Origin: CAVQRB01 sp963715055 | GTDB lineage: Bacteria > Pseudomonadota > Alphaproteobacteria > Rhodobacterales > Rhodobacteraceae | Direction of reading: 5' to 3' | DNA length: 64,000 nucleotides | Assembly (NCBI GenBank): GCA_963715055.1 | Contig: CAVQRB010000002.1 | Location: 372,001 to 436,000, forward strand | Shown: positions 28,560 to 37,552 of the stretch, one piece after another | Layout of the letters: each line of letters opens with the position of its first letter | How positions within the stretch are numbered: the first letter of the stretch is position 1 | The notes under the pieces: model-generated | Told to the model about the DNA's origin: nothing | Seen by the model: the letters and a program-made list of their open reading frames with translations, nothing else | Database searches by the model: none | Program-made: the position numbers and the translations under genes

Positions 28560-30374
28560 TTGGTCGATCGACCGGATAGGGAAGCAATTCGCAGCGTTGA
28601 ATCCGAACTGGCTTCGGCGCTCGAACGGGAAAAAGCGCTTCGAAACATTCTTGAGGCCATCAACGGCTCCACAAAGGACGATGCGTCGATCTTTGACGTG
28701 ATACTGCAGCACGCGCAGAAGCTCTGCGACGCGCCCGTAGCGGCGCTGATGTTGGCCGGACCAGACGACCCGTTTCAGAAAGTGGTCGCCCAATTCGGCG
28801 CAAGCGATGCGACGGTCGACCTATATCGCAGAGGTCAGGTTCCGGTCGATCCGGAACAGTCTTTCGTCGCTCGCGCGATCTGCAGTGGCCAGACCGTGCA
28901 GGTCAACGATCTCGCGGATACTGAAAACTATCGCAAGGGCATGGTTGCGGCGGCAACGACGGTTGACGATTCGCAGGTGGGCACGCTTCTGGCGGTGCCG
29001 TTGCGCCGCGATGGCGCCGTCATCGGCGCGTTCTCCCTGATGCGAAAGGAAGTGCGGGCATTCACGCCGGCGCAAGTCTCCTTGCTTGAAATCTTTGCCG
29101 CACAGGCAGTTATCGCGATCGAGAATGCCCGACAGTTTCGCGAGGTGCAATCGCGGCTCGAGCGTGAAGCGGCCGCGCGCGAGATCCTGCAGGTCATTAG
29201 CCAGAGCCGCGATGACGAGATGCCGGTATTCAGGGCCATACTGGATCAGGCCGAGCGTCTCTGCGGCGCGTGGGGCAGCGGCCTGCAATTGCTGAACGAC
29301 GCGGGTACCCATCTGCGCATCTTCGCCAGCAAGGGCGGGGACGGTGGTTCATTCCCTTCGGGCACCGAATTCTGCCTGAGCGAGGATATCGGCATGTGTC
29401 TTGCCGTGCGCGAGAGGCGCGTGGTGCATTTCGAAGACCTGAAGGATACGGACCTCTACCGGCAGGGCCATGAAGGACGTCGCAAGCTGGTCGATGTCGA
29501 AGGCATGCGCACGCATCTGAACGTACCGCTGATCAAGGACGGTGTCGCCTTCGGGAACATAACGCTTGGGCGGCGCGAACAGAAACCCTTTACCCCGGAT
29601 GAAATCGCTCTCGTCGAAGGCTTCGCGACCCAAGCCGTGATCGCCATCGAGAACGTGCGCCAGTTCAAGGCTCTCGAATCGCTCAACGCCGAGTTGGGCG
29701 ACCGGGTCGAGGCGCAAGTGGGCGAAATCGAACGCATGGGAAGACTGAAGCGTTTCCTGCCTTCTGCAGTGGTGGACAGGGTGATCTCGGAAGGCTCAGA
29801 CAAACTGCTAGCAAGCCACCGCGCGCTTTTGGGCGTCCTCTTTTGTGACATTCGAGGTTTCACTGCGTTTTGTGAAACCGCGGAACCCGAGGAGACCATC
29901 GAGGTCCTGCAGACCTATCACGAGGAAATGGGCGCGCTGATTGCCGCACACGGTGCAGGAGTCGACACGCGGGCGGGCGATGGCATCATGGTCCTCTTCA
30001 ACGATCCGTTGCCTTGCGACGATCCGGCTGCCGATGCTCTGCGCCTCGGGCTGGCGATGCAGGCGCGGATGCGGGAGCTTTGCAATGGCTGGAAGCGACA
30101 CGGACACAAACTAGGCTTCGGTGTGGGCATCTCGCTGGGCTACGCTACGGTGGGAATGGTGGGCTCGGAGGGTCGCTACGACTATACCGCCAGCGGCACG
30201 GCCGTGAACCTTGCCGCGCGCCTTTGCGACAAGGCGTCGGATGGCGAAGTTCTTCTCAGCACGCGCGCCTATGCCGCGGTCGACCAGTCCTTCGCCGCCG
30301 ATCTGGTAGGAGAGCTGACACTCAAGGGCATTCATGCCCCTGTCGAAGTATATCGCGTCATCGGGCCGAAATAG
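28560..30374 (+). CDS. Class III adenylate/guanylate cyclase with two GAF domains
   Basis: A soluble 604-residue sensor cyclase. GAF1 spans about residues 42-190 and GAF2 about 215-375, each ending in FAAQAVIAIENARQF / FATQAVIAIENVRQF and leading into a coiled coil (LNAELGDRVEAQVGEIERM). The C-terminal cyclase domain has metal aspartates D430 (FCDIRGFTAF) and D474 (RAGDGIMVLFNDP) and the NLAARL transition-state segment, so it looks active. No transmembrane segment. The start is TTG, supported by GGAGG five bases upstream. ATP versus GTP preference and the GAF ligand are unknown. It is a single gene, with tRNA-Ala on the opposite strand downstream. Confidence 0.9.
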   Translation: MVDRPDREAIRSVESELASALEREKALRNILEAINGSTKDDASIFDVILQHAQKLCDAPVAALMLAGPDDPFQKVVAQFGASDATVDLYRRGQVPVDPEQSFVARAICSGQTVQVNDLADTENYRKGMVAAATTVDDSQVGTLLAVPLRRDGAVIGAFSLMRKEVRAFTPAQVSLLEIFAAQAVIAIENARQFREVQSRLEREAAAREILQVISQSRDDEMPVFRAILDQAERLCGAWGSGLQLLNDAGTHLRIFASKGGDGGSFPSGTEFCLSEDIGMCLAVRERRVVHFEDLKDTDLYRQGHEGRRKLVDVEGMRTHLNVPLIKDGVAFGNITLGRREQKPFTPDEIALVEGFATQAVIAIENVRQFKALESLNAELGDRVEAQVGEIERMGRLKRFLPSAVVDRVISEGSDKLLASHRALLGVLFCDIRGFTAFCETAEPEETIEVLQTYHEEMGALIAAHGAGVDTRAGDGIMVLFNDPLPCDDPAADALRLGLAMQARMRELCNGWKRHGHKLGFGVGISLGYATVGMVGSEGRYDYTASGTAVNLAARLCDKASDGEVLLSTRAYAAVDQSFAADLVGELTLKGIHAPVEVYRVIGPK

Positions 30375-30425
30375 TGTGCAAGCAGAAAGCGGCTACGGTG
30401 ACTGGCTGCAATTCACGAAGAGATT

Positions 30426-30501
30426 TGGTGGAGCCTAGCGGGATCGAACCGCTGACCTCCTGCATGCCATGCAGGCGCTCTCCCAGCTGAGCTAAGGCCC
30501 C
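30426..30501 (-). tRNA. tRNA-Ala (anticodon GGC)
   Basis: A 76-nt cloverleaf read on the minus strand: acceptor GGGGCCT / AGGCTCC with G3-U70 wobble (alanine identity), D arm TAGCTCAGCTGGGAGAGC, anticodon stem CCTGC/GCAGG with loop ATGGCAT (anticodon GGC), T arm with GGTTCGATCCC, discriminator A and encoded CCA. Decodes GCC/GCU. Confidence 0.97.
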
Positions 30502-30619
30502 GATGCGAGGCCTTGCAGGCCTCACGGGATGGGTCTCTCGACCCGGTGCGCCGCTGAATAGGCGCAACGCGGGGCGGGATCAAGTCCAAAAACCCATCCC
30601 GCGCCGCGAATTCATCTCA

Positions 30620-30949
30620 TCAGTCGTCGTCGTTTGCGGCGACGTCGCCGATTTCGTCGAAGGGCACATTGTCATCGTCGTCTTCGTCTTCGTCGAGCAG
30701 ATCATCGTCCAGATCCACATCCACTTCATCGTCATCATCTTCGAGAACGACTTCATCGTCATCGGTGTTGACCTTGGCTTTCGCCGAAGCGGCATCTTCG
30801 GCATCCGCCGCGATCATGCGCGATTTGCTCAGATCGATTTCGACGACCTCACCGGTGTACGGGCTGATGATCGGCGTCTGGTTCAGATCGTAGAAACGTT
30901 TGCCGGTCGTGGGGCAGAGGCGTTTCGTTCCCCATTCTTCCTTGGGCAT
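30620..30949 (-). CDS. FYDLN-type acidic protein (TIGR02300 family)
   Basis: A 109-residue protein with a conserved head MPKEEWGTKRLCPTTGKRFYDLNQTPIISPYTGEVVE and an extremely acidic tail of aspartate and glutamate runs. The head keeps one Cys and the FYDLN signature; the acidic tail is of low complexity. The family is widespread in alphaproteobacteria and has no established function. It lies between tRNA-Ala and a divergent protease-like gene. Confidence 0.9.
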   Translation of the reverse strand: MPKEEWGTKRLCPTTGKRFYDLNQTPIISPYTGEVVEIDLSKSRMIAADAEDAASAKAKVNTDDDEVVLEDDDDEVDVDLDDDLLDEDEDDDDNVPFDEIGDVAANDDD

Positions 30950-31060
30950 GAAAACCCCCTTCGAATTTGCGATTCAGGTGTAGATGATTCAGCGCAAGTG
31001 CCATATGACGCGAAGGCTGTAAAGGCCTGCTGCGTGGCGGGTGTTTCGGAGAGTATCGCG

Positions 31061-31753
31061 ATGTCCGGTCCCTGCCTTCCCGGGAACCCTCCCATCCCCC
31101 TGCTTCTGCGCCGCTCGGCGCGGGCGCGGAGGGTGTCCTTGCGCATTTCGCAACTCGACGGACGCGTGACCCTGACCCTGCCCAGCCGCCTGGCCGAGCG
31201 CGAGGCGCTCGCCTTCGCCCGTGAAAAGGAAGACTGGATCCGCAAGCATCTCGAGGCGCGGGGCGAGGATGTCACCGTCGGAGCGGGCAGTTTCGTCCCG
31301 ATTGAGGGCATCGCGCATGAAGTCATCTCCGGCACCGGTCGCACGGTCCGGCTCGACGCTGGAAGGATTCTGGTTCCGGGCCCTGCGGATCGAATCGCCG
31401 CACGGCTTGCAGGCCATCTGAAAGCCCTGGCGCGGACCCGGCTGGCGGAGGCATCCGACGCCTATGCCTCGCGACTCGGCAAGCGATACAGCGCGATCAC
31501 TCTGCGGGACACGCGGTCACGCTGGGGCTCCTGCACGGCGCAAGGCAGGCTGATGTATTCGTGGCGGCTGGTCCTGGCACCGCCCGAGGTGCTGCGCTAC
31601 GTGGCAGCCCATGAGGTGGCGCATCTTGCGCAAATGAACCACTCGCCCGCCTTCTGGGCCGAAGTAGAGCGCATTCACGGCCCATACGCGCGCCAGCGCG
31701 CCTGGCTGCGCCGCGACGGCAACCAGCTGCACCGCCTGCGTTTTCAAGGGTAG
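31061..31753 (+). CDS. YgjP/WLM-type M48-like metal-dependent hydrolase
   Basis: A 230-residue protein of the SprT/YgjP metallopeptidase family (DUF45). It has the family signature TLRDTRSRWGSCTAQGRLMYSWRL (about 147-170), then zinc motif HEVAHLAQMNHSPAFW with H184, E185, H188 and H194. GGAGAG lies seven bases before the ATG. It is divergent from the FYDLN gene and 36 bp upstream of a GntR gene on the same strand. The substrate is unknown. Confidence 0.88.
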   Translation: MSGPCLPGNPPIPLLLRRSARARRVSLRISQLDGRVTLTLPSRLAEREALAFAREKEDWIRKHLEARGEDVTVGAGSFVPIEGIAHEVISGTGRTVRLDAGRILVPGPADRIAARLAGHLKALARTRLAEASDAYASRLGKRYSAITLRDTRSRWGSCTAQGRLMYSWRLVLAPPEVLRYVAAHEVAHLAQMNHSPAFWAEVERIHGPYARQRAWLRRDGNQLHRLRFQG

Positions 31754-31789
31754 CTTGACCGAAGCCTGCGTTGTGATCACAAATGGCGC

Positions 31790-32440
31790 ATGAACCTTAC
31801 GGCGCGCCCCACCGAAGTTGCCACGCTGACCCATGACCGGGTCTATCGCGCCTTGCGCACCCGGATCATGCAGGGGGACATCGCCCCCGGGCAGGCACTG
31901 ACCCTGCGGGGAATCGGGCGGGAATTCGGTGTCTCCATGACCCCGGCCCGTGAAGCGGCGCGGCGGCTTTCGGCCGAAGGGGCCCTGACCATCTCATCCT
32001 CGGGTCGCATTTCCACCCCGGAACTGAGCGCCGAGCGAATCGAGGAACTTGCCGCCCTGCGCGCCCTGATCGAGGTGGAACTAGCGAGCCGCGCGCTGCC
32101 GAGGGCCCATATGGCACTCATCGAACGCCTGCAAAAGATCAACATGACGGTGTCCGAAGCCGTCGCGCATCGCGATCCGGTGAGCTACATCCGCACCAAT
32201 CTGGAGTTTCACCGCACGCTCTATCTGCGCGCGCAGGCACCAGCCATGCTGGCCATGGCGGAGACGGTCTGGCTGCAGATGGGACCGACCATGCGGGCGC
32301 TCTACGGTCGGCTGCGTCAGACCGAGCCGCCGCATTTCCACCGCCAGATCATCGCCGCCCTGCGCGCCGGCGACGAGCCAAGCCTGAGGCTGGCGGTCAG
32401 GTCCGATGTCACCCAGGGGCTCCGGCTGCTGGCAAGCTGA
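31790..32440 (+). CDS. GntR-family transcription regulator (FadR/FCD subfamily)
   Basis: A 216-residue regulator: winged helix HDRVYRALRTRIMQGDIAPGQALTLRGIGREFGVSMTPAREAARRL at the N-terminus, then an all-helical FCD effector domain (ELAALRALIEVELASRALPRA, NLEFHRTLY, GDEPSLRLAVRSDV). FCD regulators sense small carboxylates. No linked catabolic operon is evident, so the target is open. Convergent with accA. Confidence 0.88.
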   Translation: MNLTARPTEVATLTHDRVYRALRTRIMQGDIAPGQALTLRGIGREFGVSMTPAREAARRLSAEGALTISSSGRISTPELSAERIEELAALRALIEVELASRALPRAHMALIERLQKINMTVSEAVAHRDPVSYIRTNLEFHRTLYLRAQAPAMLAMAETVWLQMGPTMRALYGRLRQTEPPHFHRQIIAALRAGDEPSLRLAVRSDVTQGLRLLAS

Positions 32441-32456
32441 CGGCCGGCGCGCGCGT

Positions 32457-33419
32457 TCAGGCGGCCAGGCCTTTCGAGCCCACATCGAGAAACTTCTGGC
32501 GGCGTTCGGCGATGAGCGCCTTGGCATCCTTGCCCGACAACTCGCCAAGCATGGCCTCGATCGCCTTTCCGACAGCCGAAATGGCCGTCTGGGCATCCCG
32601 GTGCGCGCCGCCCATGGGTTCCGAAACGATGCGGTCGATCACACCCAGTTGCTTGAGGTCCTGCGCGGTCAGACGGAGGGCTTCCGCCGCCTCGCGCATC
32701 TTCTCGGCGTCCTTCCACAGGATCGAGGCACAGCCTTCCGGGCTGATCACCGAATAGACCGAATGCTCCAGCATGGCGACGCGATTGGCCGTCGCGAAGG
32801 CCACCGCACCACCCGATCCGCCTTCGCCGATCACGACCGAAACGAGGGGTACGCCGATCTGCAGGCATTTTTCGGTAGCGCGCGCAATCGCCTCGGACTG
32901 GCCGCGCTCCTCGGCGCCCTTGCCCGGGTAAGCGCCGGGGGTGTCGACGAGGGTGATCACCGGGAGCGAGAACCGGTGCGCGAGGTCCATCAGGCGGATC
33001 GCCTTGCGGTAACCTTCGGGGCGCGCCATGCCGAAATTGCGCTCGATGCGGGACTGCGTGTCATTGCCTTTCTCATGGCCGATGACGACCACGGGCCGGT
33101 CGTCGAAGCGCGCAAGCCCCCCCATCACCGCGTGATCGTCCGCGAAGTTCCGGTCCCCGGCGAGCGGCGTGTATTCCTTGAAGAGCGCGTTGATGAAATC
33201 CTGACAATGCGGGCGCTCGGGATGACGCGCAACCTGGCATTTCCGCCAGGGGGTCAGGGCCTTGTAGATGTCTTCCAGCATCGCGCGCGCCTTGGTATCA
33301 AGGGCTGCGGCCTCCTGCGTGACATCCATGTCGCTGTTGCCCCGCGCCAAGGCCCGCAGCTCCTCCGCCTTGCCTTCGATCTCGGCAAGAGGTTTTTCGA
33401 AATCCAGATATTGGGTCAT
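32457..33419 (-). CDS. accA: Acetyl-CoA carboxylase carboxyltransferase subunit alpha
   Basis: Alpha half of the carboxyltransferase that makes malonyl-CoA for fatty acid synthesis. The 320-residue protein starts MTQYLDFEKPLAEIEGKAEELRALA and holds RHPERPHCQDFI, VVIGHEKGNDTQSRIERNFGM, LVDTPGAYPGKGAEERGQSEAIA and GEGGSGGAVAFA. Length and motifs are standard. accD is not in the window. Confidence 0.97.
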   Translation of the reverse strand: MTQYLDFEKPLAEIEGKAEELRALARGNSDMDVTQEAAALDTKARAMLEDIYKALTPWRKCQVARHPERPHCQDFINALFKEYTPLAGDRNFADDHAVMGGLARFDDRPVVVIGHEKGNDTQSRIERNFGMARPEGYRKAIRLMDLAHRFSLPVITLVDTPGAYPGKGAEERGQSEAIARATEKCLQIGVPLVSVVIGEGGSGGAVAFATANRVAMLEHSVYSVISPEGCASILWKDAEKMREAAEALRLTAQDLKQLGVIDRIVSEPMGGAHRDAQTAISAVGKAIEAMLGELSGKDAKALIAERRQKFLDVGSKGLAA

Positions 33420-33479
33420 TAGAGGCCTTCCGCTAGCTGACGGGAGGTATGGCGTTCATTTTCCGGCAATGCAACGCTT

Positions 33480-34076
33480 TCACGCAGGCCAGATCACCGG
33501 ATAGAGCGAGGCCAAGAGCAGCAGCGCCATCGTCCAGTTGAAGGCCCGCAGCCGCTGCGGATTGGTCAGAAACCGCGCCATCTGCTGCCCCAGCACCGTC
33601 CAGAGCGTCACCGAGGGGAAATTCACGACGGCGAAGATAACCGCCACGACGGCGATGGCCCGCAGGCTCTGGTCTGGCGAATAGACCGAAATCGCCGTCA
33701 GGGCCATGGCCCAGGCCTTTGGGTTCACCCATTGGAAGGCGGCGGCCTGCGCGAAGGTCATGGGACGACCCTTGCCCTCGTTCCTGCGCAGCGGCGCAGC
33801 AGTCGCTATTTTCCAGGCGAGATAGCCGAGATAGAGGATCGACACGATCTTGAGAACGGTATGGGTCACCGGATAGGCGACAAACACCTGTACAAGACCG
33901 ACCCCCACGAGAACGATCATCAGGGAAAAACCGAGCGAAATTCCCGCCATATGCGGGATGCTGCGGGCGAAGCCATAATTTGCGCCCGACGCCATCAGCA
34001 TCAGGTTGTTCGGCCCCGGCGTGGCGGAGCTGACGAAAGCGAAGGCCACAAGGCCGGAGAGGATTTCAGGTGTCAT
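33480..34076 (-). CDS. LysE/RhtB family amino-acid exporter
   Basis: A 198-residue inner-membrane exporter with about six hydrophobic segments and the family signature SATPGPNNLMLMASGANYGF near the N-terminus, plus FQWVNPKAWAMALTAISVY. The ATG at 34076 gives MTPEILSGLVAFAFVSS; six upstream codons are also open. It is divergent from an Lrp-type regulator, a typical arrangement for regulated amino-acid export. Confidence 0.88.
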   Translation of the reverse strand: MTPEILSGLVAFAFVSSATPGPNNLMLMASGANYGFARSIPHMAGISLGFSLMIVLVGVGLVQVFVAYPVTHTVLKIVSILYLGYLAWKIATAAPLRRNEGKGRPMTFAQAAAFQWVNPKAWAMALTAISVYSPDQSLRAIAVVAVIFAVVNFPSVTLWTVLGQQMARFLTNPQRLRAFNWTMALLLLASLYPVIWPA

Positions 34077-34148
34077 GCCGCAACATATATGCAATTATCC
34101 CGGCAAAAAGTTGCAATGATCAGCTTCACTGGAGAATTTCAGCAAGTT

Positions 34149-34601
34149 ATGGCCGATTTCGATCAGAAATCCGAAGATATATTGCGCGAGCTCTCGCGCA
34201 GCGGTCGAATCAGCAATCTGGATCTGGCCGAGCGCGTCGGCCTGTCGCCCTCCGCCTGCCTGCGCCGGGTGCAGGAACTGGAGCGCCGCGGGATCATCAA
34301 GGGGTATCGTGCGGTTCTGAACCGCAGCGCTCTGGGCAGCGGCTTTGTCGCCTATGTAGGCGTCGGCTTGCGCGATCATTCCAAGACATCGCAAGAAGCT
34401 TTCGAACGCGCCATGGCACGCACGCCGGAAGTGAGTGAATGTCACAATGTCACCGGTACCATCGAATACCTGCTGCGCGTGGAATGTGCCGATCTGGCGG
34501 ATTACAAGCGCTTTCACACTGACAAGCTGGGGGCGCTGGAACAGGTCAGTTCGATCACCTCCTACGTGGTGATGGGTTCGCCCAAGGACGAGCGGGCTTG
34601 A
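34149..34601 (+). CDS. Lrp/AsnC-family regulator, divergent from the LysE exporter
   Basis: A 150-residue feast/famine regulator: HTH ISNLDLAERVGLSPSACLRRVQELERRGIIKGYRAVL and a C-terminal RAM/ACT-like ligand domain (VSECHNVTGTIEYLLRVECADLADYKRF). The start at 34149 gives MADFDQKSEDILREL, matching family length; the ATG at 34116 adds 11 residues and is possible. It likely controls the neighbouring exporter in response to an amino acid. A loose inverted repeat GCAATTAT...AAGTTGC lies in the spacer. Confidence 0.88.
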   Translation: MADFDQKSEDILRELSRSGRISNLDLAERVGLSPSACLRRVQELERRGIIKGYRAVLNRSALGSGFVAYVGVGLRDHSKTSQEAFERAMARTPEVSECHNVTGTIEYLLRVECADLADYKRFHTDKLGALEQVSSITSYVVMGSPKDERA

Positions 34602-34742
34602 TGTCGGGGGTCATGTCCGGGTCCGGAGTTGCGCATCCGGCATGGCGGAGATCGTCGAGATGCGTCGGGGAAGATCAAGCCTGAGCCTGCATCTCCACCC
34701 TGCGACCGCATTGCGCCGGGGACATGCGCCTAGCCGGAGGCG

Positions 34743-35213
34743 TCATTGCGTGGCCGCTTCCGCGATATCCGCGAAAACCTGGTCCAGCGATTGCGCGAGT
34801 TCCGCCAGCGCCGCCCCGCCTTCCGCCATGTAGGGACCGAAGATGAAACTCGGCGTCTTGTAGGACAGCGTCGCCACCCCGGACGCCTCTTCGGTCACGT
34901 AAAACCGAATGGGCGCTTCGATCATCGCGGCGGTGGACGTCGCCAGCACCCGCACTGCGAAGTCGTTGTTGAAAACGCCGATCACGCGGTTTTCGGGGAT
35001 GGTGATGCCGCGGCTGCGTGCTGTCGCGGTCGGACCGGCCTGGGTGACCACGCCCATGCCATGCGCAGGTACCGCCTGCAGCAGGTCGTCCAGAAGGTCC
35101 GCGTGGCTCTTGGCTGTCTCGATCACGACCCACCCCTGTCGCGGTGCGATATCGCCGGACAGGGCCGCTGTCGCCAGAAACATCCCCAGAAAGCCCACCA
35201 ATACCGAACGCAT
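34743..35213 (-). CDS. DUF302 domain protein, exported
   Basis: A 156-residue protein with a signal peptide (MRSVLVGFLGMFLATAALSGD) and a DUF302 domain: SHADLLDDLLQAVPAHGMGVV, VIGVFNNDFAVRVLATSTAAMIEAPIRFYVTE, and TPSFIFGPYMAEGG. Function of the domain is unknown; some members may bind small molecules or metals. It is 29-30 bases past the stop-distal end of no clear operon: the upstream mcl1 on the same strand ends 68 bp before it. Confidence 0.82.
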   Translation of the reverse strand: MRSVLVGFLGMFLATAALSGDIAPRQGWVVIETAKSHADLLDDLLQAVPAHGMGVVTQAGPTATARSRGITIPENRVIGVFNNDFAVRVLATSTAAMIEAPIRFYVTEEASGVATLSYKTPSFIFGPYMAEGGAALAELAQSLDQVFADIAEAATQ

Positions 35214-35281
35214 CGAAATTCCCCCTTTGCTTGCCGGATCATCTGCGCAGGGTACCGCAGATTTGCCAAATCACGCTGGCG

Positions 35282-36241
35282 TTATGCCCCGCTGATCATC
35301 TCGGACTGGCGCACGATCACCTCGGCCTGCTTGATCGAGGCGATGTCGACCAGACGCCCCTTGTAGACGGTCGCGCCTTCGCCTTTCGCCTTCGCTGCTT
35401 CCATGGCGGCGAGGATTTCGCGCGCTTCGGCCACGGCGGCCTCGGAAGGGGTGAAGACTTCATTGGCGATGGCGACCTGTTTGGGATGGATCGCCCATTT
35501 GCCAACCATGCCGAGCGTGGCGGAGCGCCGCGCCTGGGCGCGAAAACCCTCGTCGTCGGAAAAATCGCCAAAAGGGCCATCTACCGGCAGCACCCCATGG
35601 GTGCGGCAGGCGGCGACGATCGCGGCCTGTGCCCAGTGCCAGGGATCCGACCAGTGCTTCTGGCCTTCGTGGATCATGTAGTAGTTTTCCTGCGTACCAC
35701 CGATACCGGTGGTCTGCATGCCCATCGAGGCGGCGAAATCGGCAGCGCCGAGGCTCATCGCCTGCAGACGCGGTGAACTTGCGGCGATCTCCTCCACATG
35801 CGCGAGGCCCGCGGCGGATTCGATGATGACTTCGAAACTGATCCGCTTCGCGCGGCCCTTCGCCGCCTCGATCGCCGTGACCAGCGCATCGACCGCATAG
35901 ACGTCGGCAGCGCAGCCCACCTTGGGGATCATGATCTGGTCGAGGCGGTCGCCCGATTGCTCCAGCAGGTCGACGACGTCGCGATACCAATAGGGCGTAT
36001 CAAGACCGTTGATACGCACGGAAAGTGTCTTGTTGCCCCAATCCACTCCCGAGACGGCGGCGATGATGTTGGCACGGGCGCTGTCCTTGTCGCTGGGGGC
36101 CACGCTGTCCTCCAGATCGAGGTTGATCACATCCGCTGCCGAAGCCGCCATCTTCTCGAAGATCGCCGGGCGGGAGCCCGGACCAAACAGCTGGCAACGG
36201 TTGGGACGCGCGGGGGCTGCGGGCTGTATACGGAAGCTCAT
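35282..36241 (-). CDS. mcl1: L-malyl-CoA/beta-methylmalyl-CoA lyase
   Basis: HpcH/HpaI aldolase-fold lyase cleaving beta-methylmalyl-CoA to glyoxylate and propionyl-CoA, and condensing or cleaving malyl-CoA; a key step of the ethylmalonyl-CoA pathway. The 319-residue sequence (MSFRIQPAAPARPNRCQLFGPGSRP, INLDLEDSVAPSDKDSAR, EVIIESAAGLAHVEEIAA, GAADFAASMGMQTTGIGGTQENYY) closely resembles the Rhodobacter Mcl1 as I remember it. GAGG precedes the start. Other pathway genes are not in the window; the gene is divergent from the dgcN cluster. Confidence 0.93.
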   Translation of the reverse strand: MSFRIQPAAPARPNRCQLFGPGSRPAIFEKMAASAADVINLDLEDSVAPSDKDSARANIIAAVSGVDWGNKTLSVRINGLDTPYWYRDVVDLLEQSGDRLDQIMIPKVGCAADVYAVDALVTAIEAAKGRAKRISFEVIIESAAGLAHVEEIAASSPRLQAMSLGAADFAASMGMQTTGIGGTQENYYMIHEGQKHWSDPWHWAQAAIVAACRTHGVLPVDGPFGDFSDDEGFRAQARRSATLGMVGKWAIHPKQVAIANEVFTPSEAAVAEAREILAAMEAAKAKGEGATVYKGRLVDIASIKQAEVIVRQSEMISGA

Positions 36242-36493
36242 GGGGACCTCGTGAGTAATAAAATTGCGGCTTTTCCTGCCTCGCTGGTATTAAATTGCGC
36301 AACCACCTGCAAGCGCATTTCGCAGATGCAGCATTTCCAGCCGCACACAGCTGATTGATGGGATATTTTTGCGCATAGGTTGTGATTGACCGGAAAAACT
36401 TGCACGTATCAGCGTCTGGTCGCGACGTTTGGGATGTACTTGCGTCCGAAATCGGCGAAAGTTCCTGGAAGAAACGCCAAGGAGAAACCGGCC

Positions 36494-37495
36494 GTGATCG
36501 AGACACCTTACCTGCTCTTTCTGGGCGATGCGCCCGACCAGTTGGCCGCGAAGGTGGCGCAGGGCATCAAGGATTGGCGCCCGGAGAATGCCGTCGGGCA
36601 ATACCGCATGCCGGGGTGCAAGGCGGATGTTGGCCTCACCGACATGACGCTGGACGAAGGCTTGAAAGCCGGCGCGAAGACCTTGGTGATCGGCGTGGCC
36701 AACCGAGGGGGCCAGATCAGCGCGGCATGGCGCGAGGTTCTCGTGGATGCACTCGGGCGCGGCTACGATCTGGCCAGCGGCTTGCACAACCTGCTGCGCG
36801 ACCAGCCCGACTTGCTGGCGGCGGCACAGGTCAACGGGCGCACCCTGCATGACGTACGCGTGCCGACCGTGGCCTATCCGATCGCCAATGGCGTCAAGCG
36901 AAGCGGCAAGCGGGTGCTGGCCGTCGGTACGGATTGCTCGGTTGGCAAGATGTACACCGCGCTGGCGCTCGACGCCGCGATGCAGGAACGCGGCATGAAG
37001 AGCAGCTTCCGCGCCACCGGGCAGACCGGGATACTGATCACCGGCGCAGGCGTGCCGCTCGATGCGGTGATCGCGGACTTCATGGCCGGTGCCATCGAAT
37101 ATCTGACCCCGGACAATGACGACGATCACTGGGACATCATCGAAGGACAGGGCAGCCTGTTTCACGTCTCCTATTCGGGCGTGACGCTGGCGCTGATCCA
37201 TGGCGGACAGCCCGACGCGCTGATCCTCTGCCATGAGCCGACACGGACGCACATGCGCGGGCTGCCGGGCTACAAGCTGCCAAGTCTCGAGGCGGTCAGG
37301 GACCTGTCGTTGCAACTGGCGCAAGTCGCCAACCCTGCCTGCAAGGTGGTGGGCGTGTCGATCAACACCCAGAATCTCGGCGACGCGGAGGCCAGAGCCT
37401 GTTGCGCCGAAATCGAAGCGCGGCTCGGCCTGCCGACGGTCGATCCGTTCCGGCATGGCGGCGGGCGTCTGGCGGAGGCGCTCGCAGCGCTCTAG
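36494..37495 (+). CDS. dgcN: DUF1611 protein, probable D-glutamate N-acetyltransferase DgcN
   Basis: A 333-residue DUF1611 family protein. An N-terminal domain (VIGVANRGGQISAAWREVL) is followed by a P-loop-like segment GTDCSVGKMYTALALDAAM (about 145-163) and QGSLFHVSYSGVTLALIHG. In recently described marine bacteria a DUF1611 protein next to an enolase-superfamily racemase N-acetylates D-glutamate (DgcN), then DgcA racemizes the product; the same pair is seen here. The start is GTG, preceded by GGAGAA; upstream in-frame codons (to 36386) lack similarity. Family identity is sure; the specific function rests on context. Confidence 0.8.
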   Translation: MIETPYLLFLGDAPDQLAAKVAQGIKDWRPENAVGQYRMPGCKADVGLTDMTLDEGLKAGAKTLVIGVANRGGQISAAWREVLVDALGRGYDLASGLHNLLRDQPDLLAAAQVNGRTLHDVRVPTVAYPIANGVKRSGKRVLAVGTDCSVGKMYTALALDAAMQERGMKSSFRATGQTGILITGAGVPLDAVIADFMAGAIEYLTPDNDDDHWDIIEGQGSLFHVSYSGVTLALIHGGQPDALILCHEPTRTHMRGLPGYKLPSLEAVRDLSLQLAQVANPACKVVGVSINTQNLGDAEARACCAEIEARLGLPTVDPFRHGGGRLAEALAAL

Positions 37496-37552
37496 TCTTC
37501 GGGCGTTGCTCACGGTCGGAGTAGATATCAATGGCCCAAGGAAAGGCATCTG

